A stretch of DNA of 64,000 bases. Origin: Gorsachius magnificus. Lineage: Eukaryota; Chordata; Aves; Pelecaniformes; Ardeidae. The notes under the pieces were generated by a model. It saw nothing but the letters and a program-made list of their open reading frames with translations, was not told where the DNA came from and did not search any database. Positions 46,351 through 57,290 of this stretch are shown one piece after another (the stretch's first letter is position 1; each line of letters opens with the position of its first letter). The DNA lies in the NCBI GenBank assembly GCA_034008185.1, contig CM067082.1:155255895-155319894 (forward strand), in the 5' to 3' direction. Made by a program: the position numbers and the translations under genes.

Positions 46351-48787
46351 ATTTGAAGACCATAAGGATATTTTTACAGGTTTTTTACCTTCTCAGTGCA
46401 CCTACTTTTAATGTTTGTTTGCTCCACAGAGCAGCACTAGAGTGGGAAGTGAGTAGATGAACATGTTTGGTAGGTTAAATATATAAGATTGAAGTGTGGG
46501 GAAAAACAGCTTATTAATATTCCCTGAATGAGGGTGTGCTATCTGACCATAAATGGTTTGTGAGGATACCGCCTAGGAGCTGCGTCGTTCCAAATAAATG
46601 ACAGGGGGAAAAACTACCAGAGGTGGTTTGCAATTATACTCTCCCTCAGATTGGAAACTGGAACGAAAAATATAAGAAGCCTCATATTCACAGAAAACAG
46701 CATAGCACACTTGGTGAGAGGCAAAGATTTTGCAGGAATAGTTATATTACCTAAAGAAATAAAATAAAATTCTACTGACTGAAAGATACCTGTCTTTCAA
46801 GCCACAGACATATTTACTAGGGTGTGCAAGAAGGCTCATGGAGGTAGGTAGTGGGTGGACCAGGGGGCTGGAAGGCAGCAGGGTCCTGTCTTCTCCCTCT
46901 AGCTACTGAGATTTTTCCTGTCAGGTCCCTTGTTGATACAATCTCTGTTGTTTGCAGCTGAGCAACTGAATTTTCAGGGGTTTGCAGTGCCAAAAAAAAA
47001 AAAAAGGAGAAGAAATATTTTGTGTCAGCCTCAAAAAATTTTAATTATTTAATGAAAGAAAAAGGGAAAAAAAAAAATGTGCCAACTAAACCATTAACCC
47101 CAAATAACTTTTTTATTTTAGCTTTTATAGAGAATATTTTTGTTAATGATGTCACATTCAAAATTAGAAATGAAACAGTTATCTTAAGAAATTTTTGGTT
47201 TTAATCGCTAACTGGATGTAAACACTCTCAGTGTTTTAACTGACGGTTTTAAAAAAAAAATTCTTTGTGAAACAGGATTTGTGCAAAAAGAAATTTTTCA
47301 GCTCTACTGTGAACAATGTAAACTGGGATTATCTCCCACTATGAGTTTGTACAACACCTAGCAAAACTGTGTGCTTGTAACCACTGCTAATTATAGAAGA
47401 ATAATAACAAAAATGCTTAGTGTGTATCTGAATTTTACCTAAACCTTCTAATTACATTGAGATTATCCACAGAACTGAGATGCTAAATGAGGTTCTGATT
47501 CAACAGCTGCAGAGATAAAAATAACTTAAACCTACCCATCTTTTCATATTTGTCTGCTTGCCCCGACAGCTGGTGCCAGACTCAGACAGTATAGAAAACG
47601 CAAGAAAATGAAGGTGGGTTGGACTGAATGCCAGCAGAGTATTTTGACTTCCTCCATGGGCTGGATTCTAACACGGGGTTAAGACTTTTGAAAGAGTGCA
47701 GCTGAAAGAAGCTAGCTTGACTAGGCTGAGACTTCACAGCTCACTTTCCAAAACCATTTATTTATATCAGATTTGAGCCCAGTCCAAAAACCTAGATCTC
47801 ACACTCCAGACATTAAAAAGCAAGGAAAAACATTCAGCCCATTCAGCCTTTTAACCTCACCCTGCTGATCTTTACACAGAGGATAACCATTAACCAAGGT
47901 TCCCTCTCTATTTTCCAAGTCTTCTGCCCTCAGAGCAATAAACCATTTTTTTCCTGCTATCCTGGATTTGTTTATGTTTCCTCTAGTCCCTGTATGTTTT
48001 GGGATTGCAAACTTTCTTAAACAAGTATAATTTGATGAGAAAAGCAGCTGTACAATAGCAAAGCTCTCATGCAGTTTATGCTCCATTTTCCCCTCCGCTG
48101 TTCACCAGGGCTGATGTCCTCCTCAGATTTCTTTGCAACAAATGCAGACTTTTCATAGCTGGGCATGATAATCCAAAAATACCACTCTCATAATTAAGAA
48201 GCATATGTGTGTTGCATGCTAACAACCGTAGTTAAACTTGCTGGATTAAGTACACCACTCTAGTGTGAGCCGAAAAAACTACATATCTTCATCCATGGTT
48301 TCTACATGCCCTTTCAGAGTTTCCATAGCTGCTTAGTAGATGATTTCTTTCACCCACCTGGTTTCAGGAGGCAAATAAAAAAGTCCCTTTGCCTCTAAAT
48401 TTGATGTCATCTTCCTACTGAATATCATTAAAGTCTATTGTGGGTTATGCCCAGTGTTAGACAAGACCATATGTAAACTGGCTCGTGTCCAAAGCCAGTA
48501 CATTTCAGCATGTGCAAAGCCAAAGGTATTAAAAAAATTTATAGCCTGAAGCAGCATTCCAGCCAAAATCTACAAGTCTCAGAATAAGAGAGGACTAAGA
48601 ATACAAACAAGAGATTTGTTTCATCTAGTCAACATCCTGTAACGTTCCCAGTAGAGTAGAAGTGGGACTTCTCTGACTTAAACCCCAAGAATCTCATCCC
48701 CGAAGGCAAGCACGTTAAGGGTACTTAGCTGACTAATTTCAATGGGAATGACGTTTCTTATGGCCCTTTAGAAACACAAGCCTAAAC
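46351..48787. other. Stretch without a recognised gene
   Basis: AT-rich, with A runs near 46991-47005 and 47068-47080. A 95-codon minus-strand frame (47799-48086) has no recognisable motif. Confidence 0.4.
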
Positions 48788-49088
48788 ACAGAATCACAGA
48801 ATCCCAGAATGGCAGGGGTTGGAAGGGACCTCGGGAGATCACCCAGTCCAACCCCCCTGCTAAAGCAGGCTCACCCAGAACAGGTTGCACAGGACATCAT
48901 CCAAGTGGGCTTTGAATATCTCCAGAGAAGGAGACTCCACAGCCCCCCTGGGCAGCCTGTGCCAGGGCTCTGTCCCCTCAAAGTAAAAAAGTTCTTCCTC
49001 ATATTCAACTGAAACCTCTCATGCTTCAGTTTGTGCCCATTGCCTCCTTGTCCTGGCGCTGAGAAGAGTCTGGCTCCGCCCTCGTGAC
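48788..49088 (-). mobile_element. CR1 LINE 3' end, left half split by an LTR (minus strand)
   Basis: The plus strand opens CAGAATCACAGAATCCCAGA, then GGCAGGGGTTGGAAGGGACC. This is the same tail type as the copies at 19138 and 61486. The element is interrupted at ...CCCTCGTGAC by the LTR at 49089-49661 and resumes after it with GTGACATCCACCCTTAAGAT. The uninterrupted order is seen in the sister copy at about 19425-19455. Confidence 0.93.
49084..49088 (+). repeat. Target-site duplication, left copy (GTGAC)
   Basis: Identical to 49662-49666. The sister CR1 copy at 19138-19460 has a single GTGAC at the equivalent place, which shows the empty site. Confidence 0.92.
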
Positions 49089-49661
49089 TGTCCTGGTTTC
49101 GGCTGGGATAGAGTTAATTTTCTTCACAGAAGCTAGCATAGTGCTGTGCTTTGGATTCAGTGCTAGAAGAATGTTGATAACACGCTGATGTTTTTAGTTG
49201 TTGCCAAGCAGTGCTCAGACTGGTCAAGGACTTTTTGAGCTTCTCCTGCTCGGCCAGGTGCATAACAAGCTGGGAGTACAGCACAGCTAGGACCCAAACT
49301 GTCCAAAGAGCTATTCCATACCATATAACGCCATGCCCGGGGGGGGGGTTGGTGGGTCGGTCGGTCACGGGGAGAGTGATGGCTGCTCGGGTACTGATCG
49401 CTGCTCGGGACGGGCTGGGCATCGGTCGGCGGGTGGTGAGCAATTGCATTGTGCATCATTCATTTTGTATATTCTGTATATTTTGTTATCATTCTCATTA
49501 TTACTATTATTATTATTTTCTCTTATTAAACTGTCTTTATCTCAGCCCTCGGCTCTAACCCTTTTCCCCTTCCCGATTCTCTCCCCCATCCCACTGAGGG
49601 AGGGGGGGAGTGAGTGAGCGGCTGCGTGGTGCTTAGTTGCCAGCCGGGTTAAACCACGACA
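49089..49661 (+). mobile_element. Solo LTR of an endogenous retrovirus, subtype B, nested in CR1
   Basis: Starts TGTCCTGGTTTCGGCTGGGA and ends GGGTTAAACCACGACA, giving TG...CA termini. It is 573 bases long with perfect 5-bp flanks. The left ~130 bases and the right end match the copies at 26868 and 37830, but the middle (about 49270-49490) is different. That middle has a G10 run, GGTC repeats, several CpGs and a TTA/TTATT-rich block. ATTAAA lies at 49525-49530. The retained CpGs and the perfect duplication suggest the youngest copy here. Open frames of about 100 codons inside it have no retroviral motif and are accidental. Confidence 0.93.
49525..49530 (+). promoter_or_regulatory. LTR polyadenylation signal ATTAAA
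   Basis: Followed by CTGTCTTTATCTCAGCCC, the same context as in the other copies of the family. Confidence 0.6.
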
Positions 49662-49666
49662 GTGAC
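49662..49666 (+). repeat. Target-site duplication, right copy (GTGAC)
   Basis: Identical to 49084-49088. Confidence 0.92.
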
Positions 49667-50045
49667 ATCCACCCTTAAGATATTTGTACGTGCTGATGAG
49701 ATCCCCTCTCAGTCTTCTCTTCTCCAGGCTGAACAAGCCCAGCTCCCTCAGCCTTTCCTCATAGGGGAGCTGCTCCAGTCCCCTCATCACCTTTGTTGCC
49801 CTCCTCTGGACTCTCTCTAGGAGTTCCTCATCCTTCTTGAACTGGGGAGCCCAGAACTGGACACAGTGATCCAGGTGGGGTCTCCCCAGGGCAGAGTAGA
49901 GGGGGAGGAGAACCTCCCTCACCCTGCTGGCCTCTTAATGCACCGCAGGATACCATTGGCCTTCTTGGCAACAAGGGCACCCTGCTGGCTCATGGTCAGC
50001 TTGTCGTCCACCAGGACTCCCAGGTCCCTCTCAGCATAGCTACTT
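49667..50045 (-). mobile_element. CR1 LINE, right half continuing after the LTR (minus strand)
   Basis: Read on the minus strand it encodes the ORF2 C-terminal region: [18 protein letters not shown] (about 49855-49905), [16 protein letters not shown] (about 49785-49840) and [14 protein letters not shown] (about 49695-49740). The 126-codon minus-strand frame at 49542-49922 is therefore CR1 joined to LTR sequence. The element is truncated near 50045. Confidence 0.92.
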
Positions 50046-53000
50046 CTTTAGATTTTATGAGTCAACCCAGTTGACTTCTAAAAGACCCCCCTTACAATCC
50101 AAGGCAGATCTGCTCCCCCTAAAGACACAGAAGGAGTCTTTTATTTGGGATACATCTCACCTAAGGTTATATATCCCCAATAAGGGCACTTTCTGGAGGA
50201 ATTATCCTGCTTTTCTTTACAGTCATGGAGAGAAATAGGCATTTTGAGGCATTGTCTATCTGCCCAGATTTAAGCACTTACTTTAGAGAGAAACAGATCG
50301 TACACTGCACTCCACAGACTCAACTCACTAGATCTCTCTCGTCCAGAAAGGGAGCTGAGATTTGTCAGCTCAGCAGCAGACGTCAGATGAATGTCACTCT
50401 CTACAACTTAGGTATTTACTATTCCCAGTGTCTATCTCAAAGACTCTCATCATTTCACCATCCAACTGTTCCTAGTTCTGGTTTGCTTCTCTCGATGCAT
50501 GCTTCACCAGGGCTAGCCTCAAGGTTTTTAGCTTTTTCAGCAACTAGAGCACCAATTCTCTCCTGGCATCCAAAACCTGTAACCCAGCAGCTCCCAAGCT
50601 TTTCTCACTTCTTCTCTCTTCCATAATCATAATATGACTTCCATTTATACTTTCAGGCTGGCCACTCTCCTTGGCCCCTTGTTTATAATGAAATAAAACA
50701 TATGCTATTTTGGATAAGGATGCAATAATCCTGCCCATCTGCTAAATATCTTCAGCTGAGCCCTGAGCTTCCTCCTCCAGAGTAGTCCTGTGCAAGACCA
50801 GCTCCCTTATTAAAGCTCACCAATATTGTGCCCCTGCAATTACACTGCCTAGTTTTTTGGAAGGTTTTAAATTTCCATTCAAGATGAGAACACACTGGAG
50901 CTAATAAAAAGCAAGTGGCTCTCTGCCACAGCTTACTGGTATCCTAGTTCTGTTTGTTGCTATATATGTTTCTCCAAATGGTTATTAAACAGATTGCATT
51001 CCCTTCCAACTAGTTGAAAATATGAATTTCTTCTGCTGGTAGTGCCATCTTCCACCCTGTGGAGTTCTCTTTTTGGAGTAATTTCTCTGTAAAGATGACA
51101 CTCACTGATGTGCATTGTCCTCCTTCTTCATCCCAAAGGGGAGCTGGCACAGACTTCAAACTGCATCTCTAACTGCATTTTGCAAAAAGCCAGCCCTCAC
51201 CACTGATATTAATATGTGTCTGCAAAACATCTCGCTCAGGTCATCATCACCATTAATTCCTGCCTTGTGCTTTCCTCTGGAGAGCACAAAAATGCTTTGC
51301 AAAAGAGAGAGGACTAGCAGCACTGCTCTGGAGAGGGATAACATGAGTTTCCAGTTCACCCAAGCTCTAACCCGTGGTTCAAGCAGTTACCAGCCAGACT
51401 GCCTGCTCTGTCACCCTGCTGGGGATTATCTTCACAGCAGAGCTGATGGAAATGAGTGTGTGAGCTCTCATAAATCACTTCAGGGTGAAGTTCAGGAGCT
51501 GAGCTCTCATAAATCACTTCAGGGTGAAGTTCAGGAGCTGAGCTTAAGCCCTTTCCAATACCTGAGCACCTCAGGCATGTGCACACACACCGTTCTGCTA
51601 TGCGGTCCATAAGTGCCACCAAGGCAGCAGGCACAGACCTGGCCCGGGATGTGGAGTTGTCAAGAGAGATTGAAGGGCTGCCACTTGCCCTTTTGACACC
51701 ATCCTGGAAAGCCACATGGACCCAACAAGGCCACGTCCTGCCCCTGTTGCATCTGTCCCACAATATTGCATCTATCCTATCCCCTATCTATCCTGCATCT
51801 GTATTCACCGTACACAGGACCTTGCTATGCAAATGCTGCACTGCACTCTCTGCCTTCCAAAACGTACAGTGTGGTAGGCACTGCTGAAAACTTGGCAGGT
51901 CATTCAAAGGGACACAGTTCGGGTTTTTTTAAGGTGGACCTAACTCATAACATTGTTTAGACTACATCTCCCATTCAATTCTTATCTGAAACCGTCATCA
52001 GGAGAAACCCTTCATGCCAGATGAGGTGTGACGCTACTAGAGTGTGACTCATCTGGCGTATTTCAGGATTAATTGAACCACAGCCTAAGGGGTCCCTAGG
52101 GAAACCAAGTCAGACGTTGGTGTCTAGAGCTATGTGGAAAGAATCTCATCTTTATGCTGACTATTCCCATATTTAATCTTCTCTATGGCTCCACTGTTGT
52201 TTCACCAACCCTCCATTCTCACTCTGAGGAGCATAAAAGTGCCTGTTTACATCTTGATAGTGTGTGCATCTGTGCGCCCACTACGCAGAGGAGTCAACTC
52301 CCGCATGCACGTGACGGTTTGGGAACATAACCCTCATATGGCTTTGTGCTCATAACACCTTTAATCAAATATGAACATTTGTCCCCAAAACAATGAAATC
52401 CTGGGAAGAGAGTAGTTAAAGCACATTCAAGGGAGATCACAGGTAGAGCACAAAGCACAGAACAGGGAAGAGACAGAGCGATTCATCATTGCAAGAGCAG
52501 CTATGGACACAGAAATTACTGACTTCTTACAACCACTGTCCAGTAAAAAAGCAGAAAGAGGCATTTAAATAAAGATACCGCTTCTCTCCATAAACCTTTT
52601 AGCAATTCACTTCAGTTAAATTTGGTCCAAAGTTTCTCACTGAAACCATTGACGTTGGCTGCCAATTAAAAACTTCCAAATGGATAAATTTAATTTACCT
52701 TTTTGTCATGTTGCAGTGCTAAGAGAGATCTAAGGCAGACAACACCAGAGAGGATTACTCATGTATCCAGAAGCAAATACATTCCTTAAAAAGGAATAAA
52801 AAAATATCTTTGTGACTACCTTTTAGAAAATTCCTGGGAGGTTATTTAAGGGATCATAAGAGACCAGAACACTAGTACAAATAATCAGAATGGTTTTTTT
52901 AATCTGAGTCAGAGCATATGAGGAATTACCCAAAGCTAGAAGCTGTACTTTTAAGAAGGGACTAAAGGAACTCTGTATCTTTTAACCTCCTTCTTTGGTG

Positions 53001-53053
53001 TTTGACCCATCAATACTTCTACTTTAGAGCTTCACTACAGTCATTGAATTCAC
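50046..53053. other. Stretch without a recognised gene
   Basis: Contains a perfect 39-bp tandem duplication at 51461-51538. Open frames of 133 codons (50225-50626, plus) and 165 codons (51115-51612, plus) have no family motif. The longer one is extended by the duplication, which is 13 codons long and so keeps the frame. Confidence 0.4.
51461..51538 (+). repeat. Perfect 2 x 39-bp tandem duplication
   Basis: A 39-base unit starting TGAGCTCTCATAAATCACTT (51461-51499) is repeated without mismatch at 51500-51538, and six further bases of a third unit follow. Perfect identity implies a recent event. Confidence 0.92.
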
Positions 53054-53218
53054 CTGTGTCAAACTGGCATCCCAGAATGATGAAGCAAATACTGAATTCC
53101 CAAGGAACCAGACATCAGGGCTGAGGATCGATTTTGTGCGCTCGTCGTTTCTTCTCTTGCACTCGACAGGTGAATCCATGCATGTGAACAAGACCCAAAT
53201 GAGGTTGTAGAGTGTCAT
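53054..53218 (-). CDS. Candidate coding exon, unidentified
   Basis: The minus strand has ATG at 53218-53216 with A at -3. It is followed by 55 codons that end at CAG and then GTGAAT, a good splice-donor sequence (exon end 53054, phase 0). The start of the protein is hydrophobic (L-Y-N-L-I-W-V-L-F-T-C) and could be a weak signal peptide. Two cysteines lie at residues 13 and 20, and a basic-acidic stretch K-R-R-N-D-E-R-T-K follows. Five CpGs fall within 37 bases (53129-53165), unusual for this AT-rich neighbourhood and typical of conserved exons. The open frame continues nine codons past the donor. I do not recognise the protein, and chance remains possible. A first exon would need a promoter between here and the CR1 at 53391. 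Confidence 0.25.
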
Positions 53219-53390
53219 TTTGAAAACACATTAAGTCCGCAGGCAGAAACGGTCACTCTTAATGAATCTTCATGTTTCAGTTGTATTTACTTTAGCTTAA
53301 TAAATCAATAGTGCATGCTGTGACAGCTGGAAGATTGCTGCCTATACACCCAACCTAAATCAAAAATGTCAAGACAAGTGCTCAGGATGC

Positions 53391-53535
53391 AGAATCATAC
53401 AAAGCAAGCCTAGAAGGGACCTCAAGAAGTGATTTAACCTATTCCCTCTCCATGCTAGCCAAGCCCAGGCCTGAGAAATGTTTCTTTAACTTGTGCAGAG
53501 ATCATCATTCCACATTCTGAGGATACTGGATATGA
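53391..53535 (-). mobile_element. Old CR1 3'-end fragment (minus strand)
   Basis: AGAATCATACAAAGCAAGCC then TAGAAGGGACCTCAAGAAGT is a decayed reverse CR1 3' end; the following bases fit loosely. The next 260 bases are not clearly CR1, and similarity resumes at about 53800. Confidence 0.6.
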
Positions 53536-53799
53536 CTCATACAACTCGATATAGCCATATAACCAACACAAACTCATTGGAAATATGACCATAGTCTCTT
53601 TCTTTTTTTTTTTCCCCATGCTCTGTAGAGGGTGCATCAACATGGGGAAGTACAAAACTCTGTGGATGGGTGTGGGAAAATCCCATGGATCATTACAGGC
53701 TGGGAACTGGCTGGCTGGTAGCTGCTCTGCTGAACGGGGCCTGAGTGTAATGCTGTGTCTCTCAGCATGTTTACATGAGACACATGCTCTGGGCCCCTG

Positions 53800-54080
53800 A
53801 CAATTTTGGTAGCCCTTTTCTCAGTCCCTTTTAGTTTCTTGACATCTGTCTTGAGCTAGAAGAGCTGTGGGAAAGTAGAAAAGTCTACAAGGTTTCAGGA
53901 GTGCTCTCACCAGTGCTAAACAGGGGAAGGACAACAACTTGACTTGATCTGCAGACCATGCTCATGAATGCTGATATGGGATTTGCCTTACTCTCAGTTG
54001 GAGCACACTGTTGGTTTATATTCAGTCTGATGTCCACCATAACACCGAGACACTGTTAGTGGGACAGCTGCTCAGATATA
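53800..54080 (-). mobile_element. Old CR1 internal fragment (minus strand)
   Basis: Reverse-complement blocks of ORF2 are visible: GGTTTCAGGAGTGCTCTCAC then CAGTGCTAAACAGGGGAAGG (the L-Y-S-A-L region), GCCTTACTCTCAGTTGGAGC, and GTTTATATTCAGTCTGATGT then CCACCATAACACCGAG (the L-V-D-x-x-L region). It probably belongs to the same old element as 53391-53535, with unrelated or over-diverged sequence between. Confidence 0.65.
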
Positions 54081-55589
54081 GACCAGGACGTATAAACATC
54101 AGAGTTAACTGAAGCATACACATAGGAGTTGTCAGGCTGGACGGGGTAGTATATCCCATTGCATATCCAAAAAGGCAGCTTGGACCAGGGATTAGGGCAA
54201 GGGACCAGGATTTAAATGCATCATCCTTTACAAACTACTTGGATTATTTAAGACAAATCCTTAAAGGCTCTAATCAGACCATCTGTTACAGGTACTCAAC
54301 ATCCTAATTACAAATCCCACAGCCTTTTTGTTCAAGAGAGCAAAACAAATTTCTCAAAGTTTAGGGTTCCTATTTCCATTTAACTGTATAGTCAATGAAA
54401 AGAGTTAGACATGGTATCTAAATTAATCTGTATCAGGACACGTGAGTGTATTCCTTACCTTTTCCATGGCTTTCCTCTGTCCATGTAGTTATTTCCTACT
54501 CCAAAAAGGCGTCATAAAAAAACATTCATTCACACTGTAATATGCTCAGGTAATGTGGCAGAGAAGAATATCAGTTTCACAGGCAGGTCTGTCTCAAGTA
54601 CTGACTAATACTACATTTTTCAGAAGAAGCTGCTGCTACCTTTTTGTTGGCTCGTATCTTATTACTGCTATTAGCTTGTACTCTGAAGCATGAGTTATTT
54701 GTTCTATTTAACACTGCTGCAGATATATCCTATTAACCACTGATTTTCAGTGGAACATGGTCATCCATAAATGCCACCTACAGATATGTGCTCTCCCTCC
54801 TAACCTTGCGTTTGGCTTTAAATTTATCTGGTGGCAATTAATTCCTTGGTTATTTATTGTCTCTGTAATTAAAAAAGCTTCCTTTTACTAATTTTAAATT
54901 AGTCACCATTCACTTTTATCAGTCTTCTTGGTTTGGTATCAGAGAGTGCCTGATTTTTCTCAACATTTTCTCAATACTCATTTTGTATTCTTCTGTCACA
55001 TCCCTTCACATTCATCTCCTCGCTCCCTGCCTTCCCTCTGCCTCTTGCAGAAATCTTTCCCTGTCAACAGTCATTGCTATCACCTACCTCTGAAGATCTC
55101 TCACTGCCTACTCAATCTTTTGGGAGATGAGGTAGCCAGAAACAGGGAATGGGGATGGATTCATCATATTAGAAGATGCATATCTCCCCTTGAGCTACTT
55201 ACGCAAGGTTCGCTTTATAGTCAACATCAATCCAGTCAATAATACCTTTGGAGTTTGGTTTCTAATAACAAGGGTGAAAAATCAGTAGCACATGAAAGGA
55301 AAGCGGTGGATTCTCCATCTCTCAACACTTTCAGGCACAAACTGCTCACCTTCCTTGGAGCTATGCTTCAGCCAAAGGCTGTTTAGTGAACTCACCGTAA
55401 GAAGTCCACAGTGCCAGTAATTTATACGTCCTAGACTCAAAATCTATCATAGAGAAGAATGAACTACCCTATGCAGGGAATAATCCTTTCCCATGGACTG
55501 TAAAAGGCGCAGAGGGAAACCAGCTCATTTTAGAGCAGGTAGCCTGTGTCCAACTTCACTGTTTAAATAATGGTGAGGTGACTCCCATC

Positions 55590-55662
55590 CCACTTACTAT
55601 GTAAGAGATCAGGGTGGATGAGCTAATGATCCCATCTGGCCTTTAAATCCATGAAAACCTCT
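55590..55662 (+). mobile_element. Possible very old CR1/L3-type 3' end
   Basis: GATGAGCTAATGATCCCATC then TGGCCTTTAAATCCATGAA resembles the 3' terminus of ancient amniote CR1-type elements. The match is short, so this is a weak call. Confidence 0.3.
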
Positions 55663-57163
55663 GAAATATGAGCTGATTCAAGGGACTACTTCCCCCCACA
55701 ATCAGCCAACGTAACCAATTTCTGCAAGGTAGAACTGAAGCCAGCCAAGATTTTTAAAAACATATGCAGAGTTAAATACTATTATTTAAAAACACTGGAG
55801 TGTTTTGGGAGAAGGATTTACAGTCTCTGTTTCAGAGAAAGCAAGAAACCAAGGATCCTCCCAAGAAACGAGGATTAGGAAGAAACTATTGACGTGGCTG
55901 AATTATCTCAGAGCTGACTGCTTCATCACTCCTTTCTACCTGCAACCAAAGCAGACCTGTCCCATTTTATCCTGTAATCGTAAGACACACTTTGTGTTTG
56001 ACCCACTCACCTTGACCCAGGATGTCATAGGTTTGTCGTGCTGTAACGCTGCTCTGCTCCCACTGGAGGATCCCATGCATCAGGCACTGATACCAGCAGA
56101 TCAGCCAACTGTTCCTTGCATTTGAGGTCTCAATGGAAGAAAGAGACCACAGTGATTTGCTACATGGCAAGGAACGTGACATTAAAAAGCTCGTTCCCCC
56201 ATAGCAGCCTACTAATATGGGTTTTATCCCCACTGTGTGACCTGAGACCATGTCCATCACGTGGCTCCATAGAGAAAGCGTGCACTCATGAACAGCTGAC
56301 TGTGTTCGTGATACAGCCCAGTGTATATCTTGCATCAGGTTTCCAGTAACCTGAAAAGTCTGTCACATACTCGTCACTATCGAAGGCAACCTACAGGACC
56401 AGGTAGACCATGATTTGATCCAGTATGGTAACATCTTATTTCAATTTTACTTAGACAACTATAATTGAAATGGAGCCTTCTTCAAGGCAAGTTTCCATGC
56501 TGGATATTTTTTAAAGTCCAGCATCAAAAGAGAATGTTCGATACGAAGACTACTAAATTAGCCTGAAAAATTAATCTAGGGATACAGTCTTACATTTCTC
56601 CTCCCAAATGAGCATGTAATTAAACATTCTTTTTGCATTTGAGTGATTTCAGTGAGCTTCAAGCCTTTGGGCTACATTCTGAAGTGGAAGATTGGTTTTA
56701 TAGAGGTTTTGATGAAAAACTGGTTATGCTTTTGAAAGCTATTCCATTTCTGTACCACGTCTGAGTGAGATGCATCCCCCTTATGATTCCAGTGACTTCA
56801 CTGGATATTGATATGAATTAAATATGACTGACTGGTGGTGCCTCATAAATTTCCAGATACCCATACAGTAAATGATTCTGCACAGTTGGAGGACCTGTGG
56901 CTTAGGATGTATCCCCAACTACAGATACTGCAACATGCCAGATTGCTATTAGAGGGCATTGTCACTGGCGTGCTATTAGAGTGCTGACTTGGCAGATGGG
57001 CTCCTCTGCTCAGAACTACGAGGCAGCTTCGCAGCTGTTTCAGAACAGCAATAAAATACACTTCAAACCTGAACAGATAGTCAAAACTTTGGCAGACCAG
57101 CCAGTATAAGAAGCGAACTAATCACTTCGTTGTGGTGACGTGCCCAAGTTAATCAGCCAATTA

Positions 57164-57290
57164 GCTTATTAATGTAATTGTCTCTAATTATTAATTATAT
57201 TATTAAAGAATTAATTATATTAATACTTAATAATCCGTGAATTATTAATTATATTATTATTAGTTTATTAATTAATTAGTTATCAGGAGC
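57164..57290. repeat. AT-only island with internal repeats
   Basis: About 120 bases consist almost wholly of A and T in TTAAT/ATTAAT units. The 20-mer AATTATTAATTATATTATTA occurs at 57186-57205 and again at 57240-57259. Many TTAATTAA-like palindromes could form cruciforms. Confidence 0.8.

Noticed and set aside
49211..49617. Open frames of about 95-115 codons on both strands
   Set aside because: They lie entirely within the solo LTR, which does not encode proteins, and show no retroviral motif.
26868..49661. A complete provirus bounded by the LTRs
   Set aside because: The LTRs are in mixed orientation, two of them have their own target duplications, and no gag, pol or env-like frames lie between them.
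49542..49922. 126-codon minus-strand frame that reads like an ORF2 end
   Set aside because: It is a chimera of the CR1 C-terminal region and LTR sequence created by the nested insertion, not a gene.
51115..51612. 165-codon plus-strand open frame as a gene
   Set aside because: It has no recognisable domain, is lengthened by the 39-bp duplication, and overlaps an equally long antisense frame.
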